NCBI GenBank assembly: GCA_963573385.1
Contig: CAUYLG010039153.1
Span: 18,890 to 82,889 of the forward strand
DNA from: Cacajao melanocephalus
Lineage: Eukaryota; Chordata; Mammalia; Primates; Pitheciidae
DNA: 64,000 bases
Direction of reading: 5' to 3'
The notes beneath the pieces are model-generated. The model searched no databases. It was not told where the DNA came from and worked only from the letters and a program-made list of their open reading frames with translations. Both the position numbers and the translations under genes were made by a program. The stretch's first letter is position 1; every line of letters starts with the position of its first letter. This document shows positions 1-12,120 of this stretch, in pieces.

Positions 1-116
1 AGCTTTCTGTGCTATGATGAGCAACTAGTGGCTCTTTAAACAAGCATTCCATTTTTTTCCTGTGGCATTGTAATGGATTCGTTGCATATTGAATGTGAAT
101 CTTTTCTCTCATTTAG

Positions 117-322
117 GTGATATTTTTAGCTGCCACGCAGTTGATAACCCCAAACCCCACTCAGAGCTTAAGATGCTCAGACGGTATGGACCAAATGTGC
201 CTGAGCCCATCCTTCAGAAGCTTGTGGCTGCCTTTGGAGAGCTGAGAAGTTTGGCTGACCAAGGAATTATTAACTATCCTTATTCTACCAGAGAAGTTGT
301 CAACATAGTCAAACATTTACAG
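117..322 (+). CDS. VWA8: VWA8 exon A: end of last AAA+ module (lid, sensor-2 region)
   Basis: 206 bp. The acceptor is atttag at 111-116 and the donor is gtatgg at 323. The first two bases complete a split codon from the upstream exon; the exon then encodes 68 residues and ends in phase 0. It starts DIFSCHAVDNP and ends YPYSTREVVNIVKHLQ. The S-T-R-E stretch before the last helix resembles the sensor-2 arginine of MoxR/dynein/midasin-type AAA+ lids, and the helical stretch LQKLVAAFGELRSLADQG fits a lid bundle. Estimated residues 920-988. The apparent methionine at 89 lies in the intron and is not a start. Confidence 0.9.
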
Positions 323-525
323 GTATGGCACACGCTTGTGCATAGTGGTTTAGAAGAAGCCATCACTCTCTTTTTTATTTTTACAGACTGCACAATTTGT
401 GCCAGAGCTTTTAATTTCCATAAATATAATAATGATTCAGATTACGTTAATTTGAAATGTTTACAATCTAAGTGGTAAATATGGTAGGCCAATGAACATT
501 ATTATCTGTTCAGCTTTTGAATTAA

Positions 526-852
<327 letters not shown>

Positions 853-1311
853 TGGCAAGGTCTTATGCTGTAGTCATTTCCAAGGAGTTAGGAAATTTGG
901 TCGAAGGCTGTTTTTGGAGGGCAGGTGAGGCAAGAGAGTGAGTCAGTGGGGAAACCTTCCTGTAAGAGTGTTTGACTTTTTACAAAAAGCATGTGGTATG
1001 TGTATAAAAAATATTTTTATTTTGAAACAAATCACATGGAGACAACAGTAAACAGAGTCAGAACGAAGAGTACTGATTAAATACCTGTAAATACTGCAAG
1101 AAAGTTTTACAAGATAGAGTAGGCAAGAGAATGAAATTTCTTGCGACCATGTGCAATGAGTACTCCACCTTAGTAAAGAAAACAAACAAACAATGATATA
1201 AATTTTACTTACAGAACAAACAACGGTCTCCAAGTGAACAAACACAACTCAACAACTCTTGACCTCCTACCTATCCCCAACCCTCCAAGAAAACCCTAGA
1301 AAGAAAAACAG

Positions 1312-1640
1312 AAAGGTGGGGCAGGGAGAGTGTACACAGGGGAAGATGTTGATCCAAGGATACAAAGTTCCAGTTAAACAGGAGAAATAAGTCTTTGAGA
1401 TCTATTGCACAGCATAGTAACTATAGTTAATAATAATATAATGTATATTTTGAAATTGCTAAGAAAGTAGATGTTAAGTAATGTTTGTACCACAAATAAA
1501 GGTGTGTTAAATAATGAATGTATTAATCAGTATGACGTAACCATTCTATAAGGCATACATACATTGGAATATCACATTGTACCCCATAAACATATACAGA
1601 TATTATTTGTCAATTAAAAATATATGGAAAGAAAACAAGA
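1312..1640 (+). repeat. L1 3'-UTR fragment
   Basis: The typical order of L1 3' end motifs is present: aaagttccagttaaacagga, agatctattgcacagcat, gtaactatagttaataata, gaaattgctaagaaagtaga, and a terminal ttgtcaattaaaaata. It is 5'-truncated. Age class was not determined (primate or older L1 3' end). Confidence 0.8.
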
Positions 1641-2039
1641 TTAAAAATAAAAAGCTTTCTTCTGCCTATAAAACCATAAATTCAATTCAGCCAGCTTTGA
1701 CCCCAACACCTAAAGAAAATCAAAGCAGATCCAGGAAAGGACTCAGAGGATATGACCAGTGTAAATTCAGTTGTAGTCACACTTGTTTTCTTTCCCTCTA
1801 CTGCTCCCTGTTCTCTGTTCCTTGTACTTTTTGTGTTCTTCCCTTCTTTTCTTGTTGCTTTATCTTTTCTTCTTCATTTATTCACAGACTGACTTTTCTG
1901 AAAGCTTCTGTATGGATATTTAACATGCTCCTTTACTTAACTAGCATTTTTAAACTGTTCTATCTGGTACTCATATTAAAGGCAGGAGATTTCAGAAAGC
2001 AGTGGCAATCACTGACACCAGGATCTAGGCACTGCTCTA

Positions 2040-2074
2040 ACATTTGAGAGGAGGAACAGTTCCTCCTCAAATGT
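2040..2074. repeat. Short hairpin
   Basis: Left arm 2040-2057 pairs with right arm 2059-2074 around one base, with a 2-nt bulge in the left arm. It lies in intron A-B. Confidence 0.7.
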
Positions 2075-2287
2075 GATCATTTACTTAGAAAGGAAAATAT
2101 TGTTAAAGTCAGCTGAGCAAACATTAAAAGAGAAAAATGTCTACATTCCTACTACCTGCTTATTTGAAAAGGCCAGTAAATTTCTGCTATAGTTCATTTG
2201 ACCATTATTGTCCTATCCATTTCATAAGTCTTTATGATGTTGTATATCTTATTACATGCATAATAAGGGAATTTTTTTTTAATACAG

Positions 2288-2439
2288 AAATTTCCCGCTG
2301 AAGGTCTCTCCAGCGTAGTTCGAAATGTGTTTGACTTTGATTCCTACAATGACGACATGAGGGAGATACTGATTAACACTTTACACAAATACGGGATACC
2401 TATTGGAGCAAAGCCTACCAGTGTGCAGCTGGCAAAGGA
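2288..2439 (+). CDS. VWA8: VWA8 exon B: post-AAA+ linker segment
   Basis: 152 bp, phase 0 in and phase 2 out. The acceptor is aatacag at 2281-2287 after a poly-T tract; the donor is gtaagc at 2440. The exon encodes 50 full codons from KFPAEGLSSVVRNVFDFDSY to PTSVQLAK plus two bases of a Glu codon. It is acidic and helical and follows directly after the lid helix of exon A. If the donor is not used, the frame continues GAG TAA, giving a protein ending LAKE; I recall a 1,039-residue VWA8 isoform, and this stop would fit it (see findings). Confidence 0.9.
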
Positions 2440-2464
2440 GTAAGCCAAATTCACTGTTGATCAG

Positions 2465-2528
2465 TACTCTTCTGATTCTTAAATGCTGATAGTTCTTGAT
2501 CTACCATTGCATTCTACAAAACTGAGTT
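2465..2528 (+). repeat. Source copy of a 64-bp duplicated segment
   Basis: The 64 nt starting 25 nt after the exon B donor recur without any difference at 4331-4394. Identity ends abruptly on both sides (g versus c before it, a versus t after it). Confidence 0.95.
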
Positions 2529-2561
2529 ACTATGGAAATTACTTTCCATGAGTAAACTTTT

Positions 2562-2564
<3 letters not shown>

Positions 2565-2614
<50 letters not shown>
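2565..2614. repeat. (AT)25 microsatellite
   Basis: Fifty bases of perfect AT dinucleotide. It lies in the possible 3' UTR of the exon B read-through transcript. Confidence 0.98.
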
Positions 2615-2618
<4 letters not shown>

Positions 2619-2720
2619 CTATTTACTGGCTGCTTTTCAGTTAAATAGCATTATTTATAGGCCTGTAAATTGAAAATTTTGGTTATTATGAATGTTCCAT
2701 GAGTAGATGTAATACAGTCA

Positions 2721-2726
2721 AATAAA
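2721..2726 (+). promoter_or_regulatory. VWA8: Candidate intronic poly(A) signal after exon B
   Basis: AATAAA lies 282 nt past the exon B donor and 279 nt after the in-frame TAA (2440-2442 region) reached if splicing fails. It would terminate a short VWA8 transcript. AATAAA is common by chance in AT-rich DNA, so this is only a candidate. Confidence 0.4.
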
Positions 2727-3358
2727 GGGGAATATTTGTTTCTTTAACAGTCTCAGTTCTTTTGTTGAATTACTGTATTACTATTTCGTAATCCAGTGTA
2801 AAATTATTATATGAACATAAAACCTCATAAAGAGATAATGTACATTTAGTTGATGTGTTCTTATTTCTGTTACTATATAGTTTTCTTTATGATAGTTTTC
2901 TAAATTTATGATCATATTTACTAGAGAGATTTTTGGTTACTTATGTCAGCTTCATAGATGAAAGAGATAGTAAAAACTAGTGGGTTTATTTCATATGAGC
3001 TAGTTGCCTACCCTTTATTTTATAATCATAGGCTGCTACTTAATGTTAGTTAAGAATCTTGCACATATGGTGTTGACCAGAAAAGTAATTGACAGAGTTT
3101 TTTAGTAGAGTAGTAAGTAGCACAAATTCACTGGAAAATAGTTTTCAATATGCCTAACTTATTGATAATGTATCTAATGCCATCTTTGTCTATAAAAATA
3201 GTCAATTATAAATTTATAGGGGACAATAATCACTTTTAAAGTAAATTACTGTTCAATTATAGTCTCAAATAGGAGGTACTATCTTTCTGTAGAAAAAAAT
3301 GTGTTAAATATAAATCACTGATTATATATTAAATATAAATCAGTGATTAGCAAAAAAT

Positions 3359-3540
3359 GTGTGTGTATATATATATATGCATGTATATATATGTATGTAT
3401 ATGTATGTGTATATATATATACACACACACACAGATACATATACATACATATATGTAATCTCCAAAGTATATACTCATTCATATTTATTGATTCTTTTTG
3501 TGTGTATTTACATATCTATACACACACACATACTTATATA
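3359..3540. repeat. TG/TA/CA composite microsatellite
   Basis: A (TG)n(TA)n tract (3359-3420) continues into (TA)n(CA)n (about 3410-3456), so the first half can fold on the second. A second CA tract ends near 3540. Both are followed by similar text (atctccaaagtatatactca, 3458 onward; atctccaaagtgtatactca, 3541 onward), indicating a local tandem duplication of roughly 82 bp. The open frames here are repeat artefacts. Confidence 0.9.
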
Positions 3541-3573
3541 ATCTCCAAAGTGTATACTCATCCATTACTGATC

Positions 3574-3622
3574 CTTTGAAGTCATTATAAAAACTTGTTA
3601 GGTATTTATAATGACTTCAAAG
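3574..3622. repeat. 18-bp perfect inverted repeat
   Basis: The arms 3574-3591 and 3605-3622 are exact reverse complements separated by 13 nt. It lies directly after the duplicated microsatellite block. Confidence 0.92.
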
Positions 3623-4305
3623 AATTAATAGCACATATGCAAATAGAAATAAATTATTAAAGTATCAGGAATTTCTGAAAGAGAAACAAATATTTCCCTT
3701 CTATAGTAAAAGTACAAGATGTACTTATGTTAGAAATTATATTATCAGTGCATTGGTTTATATTATTAATGAATAAGTACATTATTTTCCAGAAGAATGA
3801 CTGGGTGGCAATTGCAAATGCACACATTTTTTGGTACAATGCTATTTTACTGATTGATTAGCAGTCCTTATGAGCATTTGAAACTAGGTCAGTAATTTAA
3901 TGGGTATAACATATCGTCTGTATTAGAGAGTTCAAGAAATTGTCTTTAATATGCAAACTTTCTATTAGAAATTTTCTTTAATGTGCAAACTTAAAGTTAT
4001 TTACTTCCTTTTTGTAAACTATCTTTATTTTTAGCTAGAAATAAGATGGCTTTTATTACCATTAACAAATTTATATAATTAGAGTATTAGCTTTATGGGA
4101 ACTAAGCTCATGACTTTAAAACTATTTTTTTCTACTCTTGCATAACTATAAATAAAAATTAAAATATTAATTGGTAAGGTTAATCATGAGAAAATTTTTA
4201 CTTATAAAGCAATTTTAGTTCCTAAGGAAGAAACTAAAAATGGTTTAACTTATTCGTTATCACCCTCAGTTCTAAACAGGAAAATTCTTGCTATGTCAAG
4301 TTAAT

Positions 4306-4419
4306 TCTAAGTCTAGTACTTATGAGTTTCTACTCTTCTGATTCTTAAATGCTGATAGTTCTTGATCTACCATTGCATTCTACAAAACTGAGTTTCTGCT
4401 CATAAGTACTAGAGTTAGA
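4306..4419. repeat. Inverted repeat enclosing a 64-bp templated insert
   Basis: The arms 4306-4326 and 4399-4419 are reverse complements with one mismatch in 21. The loop between them is almost wholly the 64-bp copy (4331-4394) of 2465-2528. See findings. Confidence 0.92.
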
Positions 4420-6984
4420 GTAGTAAAGCAAAAGTACTTTGAGCCTGGAAACAAGCTGGTCACACTATGCATTACAGCAGGATGGAAACAACTAGCCCCC
4501 CAACCACGTAATAGCTAGAAATAGACTTAAGCAGATCTGAAGGATGACTGAATATTCCTTTTAGATGGAGATCATAGTAGGCTATAATTTCCACAGTTAT
4601 TCAGAGAAATTTTTTCCTCATCTGTTAATTGCAATAACTTAGGCAGCTCAAAAGTGTTGTTTTATTGCCCTTCATGAAATTCGCAAGTTCCATAGCACTC
4701 TTTCTATCAAATTATTAGCCTTGTACTTAGAGAGAGTAGCATGACAAAGTGAACAAAGTAATGGCCTGGGGATTTAGCAGTTAGTCATATGTTCACCTGT
4801 CTACCTGGATCAGACATGGAGAAACAGATGAAAGAATCCTGCCCTCAAAGAGCTCACAGTTCCATTTTGGTCATTTGAGTTTAGAGAATTTATTTACTCA
4901 ACGGGTTCTCTATTGGTATAGAGGGCCTTTTATTATAAATAGCATATCTATTTGATTTACCATCTAAATCAGGACATTTTTGAGAATGGAAGGGGGAGCT
5001 ATTGACAATAACTTTGTAAAAATAGTTAAAATAAGACTGCCCTGGCCAGGCCAGAATATGTGATTATCTTTGTTGTAGATCATCATTAAGGTTCCTTTCT
5101 ATTCTAACATCCTTTGCATTTCAATGTAATCTTAATGCTTCTCTCATCTGCAAAAACAAACATAAAAAGATGTGACACAACACTTTTCATTCCCCCTATC
5201 TGCCCCTGCCCCTCAAGTAGTGTACTGTTGATAGTAATCACATAGACCTCTGAAAAGTTCATCTTTCCCTTGCGGTCTTTGATTTCACGTTAACCTTCCT
5301 AGACCTTTTGCTAAACCAGTTCTTCTATCCTGCTTCTACCCAGCTCTGCAGGTACTGTTGGTGGGGAAGATGCACACTGGATTTCAGGTCCTAAGGAAGA
5401 AGGATAAAATGGTTTAATAGTATTAATATCTTTTTGCCCTGAATGAACAATTCTTCCTACAACTTAATTTTCATGTTCTCTAATCCAACCACAGTGCTTA
5501 TTGATGGGAGCAAAGTTACGTTGAATCTAGAACCAGATGATCATACCCACAGTCAGGATGGGGATGGAAAGATAATTGCCCACCCACTACATATAGCTAA
5601 AAAGAGATATAAGGCAGATGTCATAGAAGGGGGAATTTCTTTACATGGGCCAAGATAGTACTAAATTACTATATATGTAGTTATCTACAGTACCTTCCTC
5701 CTCAACTGAAATCAGAATATGCTTTGTCTGTTCAGGAGTGGTGATGTCATTTTTGCGTTCTTTGGTAAAATTCCCAAAAGAGAGATGTTGCCACTTTCCC
5801 TTTTGTTCTCCTAAATAGTGCAGTGATGTTATCTATGTCATAGGTCTCTGCATATTTTTTAAAGGCCCGATGTGATGAGGTGAATTTAATTTGTCTTTTT
5901 AAATAAACTTTTGCTAAACCTGATATTTTTAGACTGAGTCTTATTGGGTGGTTATTTTATTTTACTTGATCCTGCCATAATGGAGCTCTTCTTCCTTTCT
6001 ACAAATATATTCCCAGATCTTACTACCAGAATCAGAATTAGCTACCTAGACCTCCCCCCGCAACTACATTTGCCCCTTTTCACTAGTACTTCCTGAGGTT
6101 TGTTACTGCTCCTCTTTTAAGTTTCTAATACATAGGAAAGGACATACCAAGAGATGACAAACATAACCAAATAAGGAAGTACACTGGGAGAAATTATTTT
6201 TTAAAATATAAATACTATGCTTTATAGGGAGTTGAATTTAATTCTGTGACATTTATTCTATAGAGAAACAACAATATGTCATCTATGAATCTAGAAAAGA
6301 TGATCATACCCATATTCAAGATAGAGATTGGTCCTATAGAGAAATAAGACAATTGATGCTGTATATGGTTGTTGCATGTACTAATGTCATTTTGTCAGTA
6401 TTGTAGGCAGAGATAGGAGGATTTACGTTAAAATTGAAACTCTTAAGTTTTAAACATTATTGTTGGGAATATCTTTGTAACATATATATTTTAAGAGAAT
6501 TAGGTCCAAACATCCAACCAAAGGCATACATTATCTGCTATACTTAAATATAGAAAACTATAAATATAAACTTTAAAGCAAAGTTTGCCTGTTTTTTCCT
6601 CAAGTGAACTTTTGTGTCTGAACTTTCTTTTATTTGGGAATAAATATGCTGCTAGCACATTAGCAGTTCCAAATAAAAAATTGTGTTTCAGAATAATTTA
6701 TGAACTTTGCTAGACTGGGGAAACATTTGTTTTAAAGAAAGAAAAAAATGTGGTCTTTTTTTACCAAATTGCCATTTTAAGAAGTTTATACACTATTTTA
6801 TCTTCAATTTGTATGCCACTCTTACTTTACATTTAAGATGAGAAAATTGTCATTTCATAGATCAACAATGAAATGTAAATACTCTACCTCTAAATATAAT
6901 TATAACAGCAATGTTATGATTATATTTTATAATAATGACAATGGTAATAATGATGGTAATACAATAATATTGATGATGGTAATG

Positions 6985-7180
6985 GAGACATTTATAGACA
7001 ACTAAGTGCCAGGCATATTTCCAAGCACTTTCTTTACATAAATTTATATAATCCTCACAACGGAACTATGGCATATATATAATATTTATTGCATCTTGTA
7101 GATGAGGAATTTGAGGCACAGAGAAGTTACATAACTTGCTGGAGGTTAGAGAGCAGGGGTAGAGCTGGGCTATATGTCAT
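6985..7180 (+). repeat. MIR SINE
   Basis: MIR landmarks in order: actaagtgccaggcatattt, atataatcctcacaac, gatgaggaatttgaggcaca, gagaagttacataacttgct, ggtagagctgggct. It is preceded by a TAA/TGG-rich simple stretch (6925-6980). Confidence 0.85.
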
Positions 7181-9229
7181 ATTCTAATTCTAAGGATGAT
7201 GTAAACAGATTGATATGTAGATTGTAGAGAATTTCTAAGTCAGAGTTATTTAGATACTGAAAATTATCAACAGTTTTGGCTTAAAAGGACCTTGGGACTT
7301 TAAGTAACCAACTTGGAACTCATCATTGACCATGATGTCATGTACATATAATATACAAATTCTTATTCTTCAGGGAGTCATAACATATTCGGATGCTTGA
7401 ATTTTAGCCATAGTTCAAAATGAAAAGTAACCACAAAGCAGATAAATATAGTCTTTTGAAACAACAGAGATCATTTTAGAGTCATTTTCATTCTCATTTA
7501 AGCTTTCCTGTGAAATATGGAGGATCAAGAAATAAAAAACAAGATGATTCACTTAGAAAAATTAAAACCTTAGAAAACATTGTATGACTACCATATATAA
7601 GAAGTATACTAGCCGTCATTTTTTCTTGATTTGGAACGCAAAAGAAATTTATGGACTCTTCTCAAAGATTGTGGTAAATTTAAAAATAAGCATACAGTGA
7701 AATTGTTTCTACCCTCTGAAGTTACCTTCATGTGTTTTTCTTTCTCTGTCTTCTCTAGGAGCCGCACATTCTATAAAATATTTAAATGTTTATTCTCTGT
7801 GCTCCAAGTTCTTTGCCCTCAATTCTGTTGATTTCTTTTTTAATGCTACTTAGTTCATATTAAGCTACTTTTCCCCCCAGAGCATTCATTGCCTATTTGT
7901 CACTAGAAAACTAGCTATTATTTAACAACCATTCATTTCTATCAGCCAAGTAGAAAAAAAAATTTTAAGGAAATTTAAAAGTTTTTTAGATGTTGGCTTT
8001 CTCTATGATACATGTTTACTAAATGAAGAATGACATCCCATTTATCTTTAAAATGAATTAGCAAAAAGAAAATAAAAATTCCTGTAATATTGCCATCCAG
8101 AAATACCATTGATAATCCTTCTAGACTTTTTCCAATGACTGTATGTGTTATTTGATGCACTGAAAAATGTTTCTTTCTAATTATTTTTATTTTCTATTCT
8201 TTCTTTTTAACATAATAGAATAGATATGTTCTAAGAGTTCTTCTTTAGACACTTCATTCACAAACTAATTTGTTAGAAAGAAAGTTATCAAAAATGAATT
8301 AAATTATGTCTAACACTTTTTTCTCCATCTCTACTTTTTTCTCCAATCCCCTCATTTCTTGAGATTTTATACTTATTTTTTCTAAAGATAATGAAAAGAT
8401 TCATAAAGTATATGAGATGTTCTCATAAGGTTTAAAAACATTTATATCAGCGCTTTGTATTTTTATGCATAGGTTTAAATGTCATCATCCTTTTCAGACA
8501 TATGAAAATGCTCTTGCCAGACAAACTGCACATCTAAAAATGACTGTGATATGTGACTGTACTTTAAAAGTGTTTCATAGCTGGAAAGGATGCCCTATTG
8601 AAGTCTTGTAATTACTGCTCAGATTTCCTGTTATGCATTTTCTTCCTGCCTACTAATGCTTTATTTAAAATTCTTTTTAATTTTGTTTTTCAGAAAAATA
8701 AGGTAGCTTTGAGTTAACAAATTTCAAGACCATAATAGCCAATATTTTTATCAAATGTCATTAGCAGGTTCACTTTTTAAACTATTTCAAAACACAGTCA
8801 TAGCTGTTAATAGTGGTTGTTTTTGAGAGAGGCCCTAGAAAGAGAAAAGGATACATCACATTTAGTAATATTTTAATTTTCTAATACGTGTATTATTTTC
8901 TATATTTTATTTGTAAAATGTCTGTGACTCTCTGGACACTAGCGTTTTTCATTTTGTCTTATTTAAATGAAAATTTTAAAGGCCTGTGCTGAAATTGCTG
9001 TTTCTTGGAATCTTTGCCTCCAGTACAGCAAAGCTTATACCACACAGCAGTGCCTACTATAAAGGCAGATCATTGGCACTTTTGCCAATGGCAAGTGAAA
9101 AATCAAGTTAACTAGGCATTTATATGGCATTTTAACACAGAATAAGTAAGTTTATGCATTAGTAGGTATCAACATAAATATATCAAGTGAGGGTAGACAA
9201 TACATTTTTAAAGCAGCAAAAATAAAAAT

Positions 9230-9520
9230 AGTTGACATTTGTCGAGTCTATCTTAAGTGCTCTAAGCACTTTACAAATGTTAACTCATCTAATCTACATA
9301 ACAGTTTTGTTTTTTCTATTAAGGAAGTAATTTTTTTCTATTTGATTATCTATTAGGTTTTGGGGTATGTATATTTGTGTGTGTGAATCTGTTTTACATA
9401 TTAAAAAATGGAAACTTAAGAGACTTTAAATAACTTAAATGCTACAACCAATAAGTGACAGAACAGGGTATTCAACCACAGATCTCTCTGGTTCCAAACA
9501 TCATATTTATGTTTAGTTCA
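9230..9520 (+). repeat. MIR SINE, interrupted
   Basis: MIR text before (aagtgctctaagcactttac, gttaactcatctaatc) and after (ggaaacttaagagac, ataagtgacagaacaggg) an AT/TG-rich stretch at about 9305-9400 that does not belong to it. Confidence 0.7.
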
Positions 9521-9755
9521 CTGTTTTCATGAGAAAAGCCATACAATACAACACTAGATGTGGAGACTTCAAAGATAGTGGAAGCTTTAAAGTTGTCTTG
9601 CAAATTTTATTTTCTACCATTTGGGGACATGGATCAGATACAACATTTGCATTAAAGACTAGGCCCTTTTTTAAAGTACAGTTTTCTTCAATTTAATGCC
9701 ATTTGTCATTGATTCCAGAAATAAACATATTCTTTCTATAAAATCTGAGATTATC

Positions 9756-10165
9756 TTAAATCTTTTTTTTATTGATTCATAATATTTTACATATTTATGG
9801 AGCACATGTGAGTGTTTGTTACATGCATGGAATGTATAATGATCCAGTCAGGGTATTTGGGGTATCCATGTCCTTGAGTATTTATCATTTCTATGTGTTG
9901 GTGTCATTTCAAGTACTATTTTCTAGTTACTTTATACAAAATATTATTGCTAAGTGTAGTCACTCTAGTCTGCTATCAATCATTAGAACATATTTCTTCT
10001 ACCTAACTTTATTTTAGTACCCATCAACCAACCTCTCTTCATAAGCCCCTCCCACCCACTCACCCTTCCCTATCTCTGGTATCTATCATTCTATTCTCTA
10101 GGTCCATGAGCTAAGTTTTTTAGCTCCCACGTATGAGTGAGAACATGTAGTATTTGTATCCTAAA
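9756..10165 (-). repeat. L1 3' end, antisense
   Basis: Antisense L1 3'-UTR text: catatttatggagcacatgt, gtaatgatccagtcagggta (with small changes), ggtatccatgtccttgag, and agctcccacgtatgagtgag, which is the conserved L1 motif near the end of ORF2/3' UTR. The open frame at 9772-10017 lies inside it. Confidence 0.8.
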
Positions 10166-11759
10166 TATTTTCTTCTCCTGCAATAAGGATTTGCTTTAAA
10201 AAAAAAAAGTGTTTGCATTAACAAATTCTTCGAAATGAATAGAACAAATCTTTTTGAAATTTTCTTTTATATAGAATCCTTTACTTAGTACTGTGGTCCT
10301 CAAAATTAGGATAACTAATATCATTGCTTTAACAGATTAATCAAACATAAATCCCTGTGCATTAACTGTGCACCTGTAAGTTGCTATTAAGTCATTACAA
10401 CTTAGAGAGTTAACCTCCTTCGTGGAGCTAATAGCTCCTGTATTCAGAGAAGGAATAGACTACCAAGGACAAAGAGAAGGTGTACTTCCTGTAGATTGGG
10501 TTCAAACAGATCTGGACAAACCTTTTTGGGGAGGCACTTGAGAGGATTCAGACTTGGAACAATGAATTAAATTAATCCTTAAACGTCCTTCCAAAACATA
10601 ATTTCTGTCATCTACTGACTCTGTTTGAATAGGGAAGCCAAATAAGTAGTAACTTCCTTCCTTTACATGAGAGATGTAACCCTTACTTTTGATGCATCCG
10701 CATATGTTAGTAGCAATCCTGATGAAAGTAGCTGAGATTGTGTTTTCATTTGTGTATCACTGCAGTGTGTTACAGGATTGTACTTAGTATTTTTATCTTT
10801 TCAGAGCAGTGCCAGATATGCATATTTGCAGACAGAAAGCTTCATCTCTTTTGAATTTGTCCTTGAAAGGATATCTGCCTAGAATCGGTTTTCTGCTTTA
10901 AAAATTTACATAGTTGGCCGTCAATAGCAGCTGCTACTTCTCTAACAGAGAATAACTATAGAGTCATCAAAGTATCAGAGGCATCAGAAAGAACATCCCC
11001 GTGCTGCTCTTTGGAATATTTTTATTAGATTTATCTTTGAAAGTCAAGAATGATTATCAGCTTACTGTTCATCCTACTAAAGTAAAATATTCTTTGTTTA
11101 AAGCTTTGTGCCTCTCTTTCATTTTATATGCCATATTTTTATATGCCGTACAATTATATGCCGTAATTTTCTTTTTGTAGTCATAGTTGTTTTCAAATAA
11201 GTTCATGATGTTGATCATGGAGTTCTAAGGTATACACTTCTACTCCGAATGACTAATTTCATTTCAGAAAAGAGCTGTTAGTTTCAAAAATGATAAGGTC
11301 CACTTAATGACATCTCAAAAGTGTCATAAGCAGAAGAATGATGATGAGTTTTATGTTGTCATAGTCTTGGCCCTGTGTTCTCTTAGTATATTATGAAGTA
11401 GCTTCACAACCATTCCGTTTGTTTTTAGCTCATTTATAGGAATACAAAAAATAAGAAAATATTGAATCTACTTAGAAATTTTCAAGATCTGTGAATCTTC
11501 TTTCATGCAGTATCACAGAATGATTCTTGATCATTTAAGCATTTAAAAGTGATGTTTTATGAAGCCTGTCTCCTAGCTGGATAGAAATCACCAGTCTCCA
11601 CCTATAGCTATCTTTTCTAAATATACTCGCAAAGTAGGGTGCATCATTTGTTAAGTCTTGTAAGTGAAGGAAATGCTCGGACATGTAATTGGAATGCAAA
11701 GGGAAAATTTACCATAGTAGTTTGCAGATTGCCATTGCGATGAGAAACAATTAGGTCAA

Positions 11760-11900
11760 AATGTTGGCAGTTATAATATAACCAAGCATTCTTTCATTTA
11801 CCAGACACTTACTTAGTAGTAAACAACGTATAGAGAGCAAGAATTATAAAGATGATGAAGACTCATTATCTGCCTTCAAAGATGTCACCATTAATTGGGA
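11760..11900 (-). repeat. Old L2-like fragment
   Basis: The order cattctttcatttaccagac, agcaagaattataaagatga, agactcattatctgccttca follows the reverse complement of an L2-type 3' end. Heavily diverged. Confidence 0.4.
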
Positions 11901-11925
11901 AAGCTGTCAAGGGAGAGATGGACTT

Positions 11926-12092
11926 GTAGCCAGGGGTGGTGGTGCATGCCTGTAGTCTCAGCTACTCAGGAGGCTGAGGCAGGACGATTCCTTGAGCCCA
12001 GAAGCTCAAGTCTGTAGAGCACAATGATTGCACCTGCAAATAGCCACTGCACTCCAGCTGGGCAACATAGCTAGACCCTGTTTCTTTAAAAA
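11926..12092 (+). repeat. 7SL-derived monomer (FLAM_A-like)
   Basis: Single left-arm-type body. It keeps the 7SL-specific tail text gcacctgcaaatagccactg followed by ctgggcaacatagctagacc, which dimeric Alus have lost. It therefore represents an early free left Alu monomer. It is followed by an (AG)n tract (12093-12120), and gagaga-gactt-like text on both sides may be the target duplication. Confidence 0.8.
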
Positions 12093-12120
12093 GGGAGAGA
12101 GAGAGAGAGAGAGAGAGAGA
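12093..12120. repeat. (AG)n microsatellite
   Basis: Purine dinucleotide tract replacing the A-tail of the preceding 7SL monomer. Confidence 0.95.

Noticed and set aside
1..6. Window starts agctt, as left by a HindIII cut
   Set aside because: Could mean a clone end, but a 5-base match is easily chance and the other end shows no such site.
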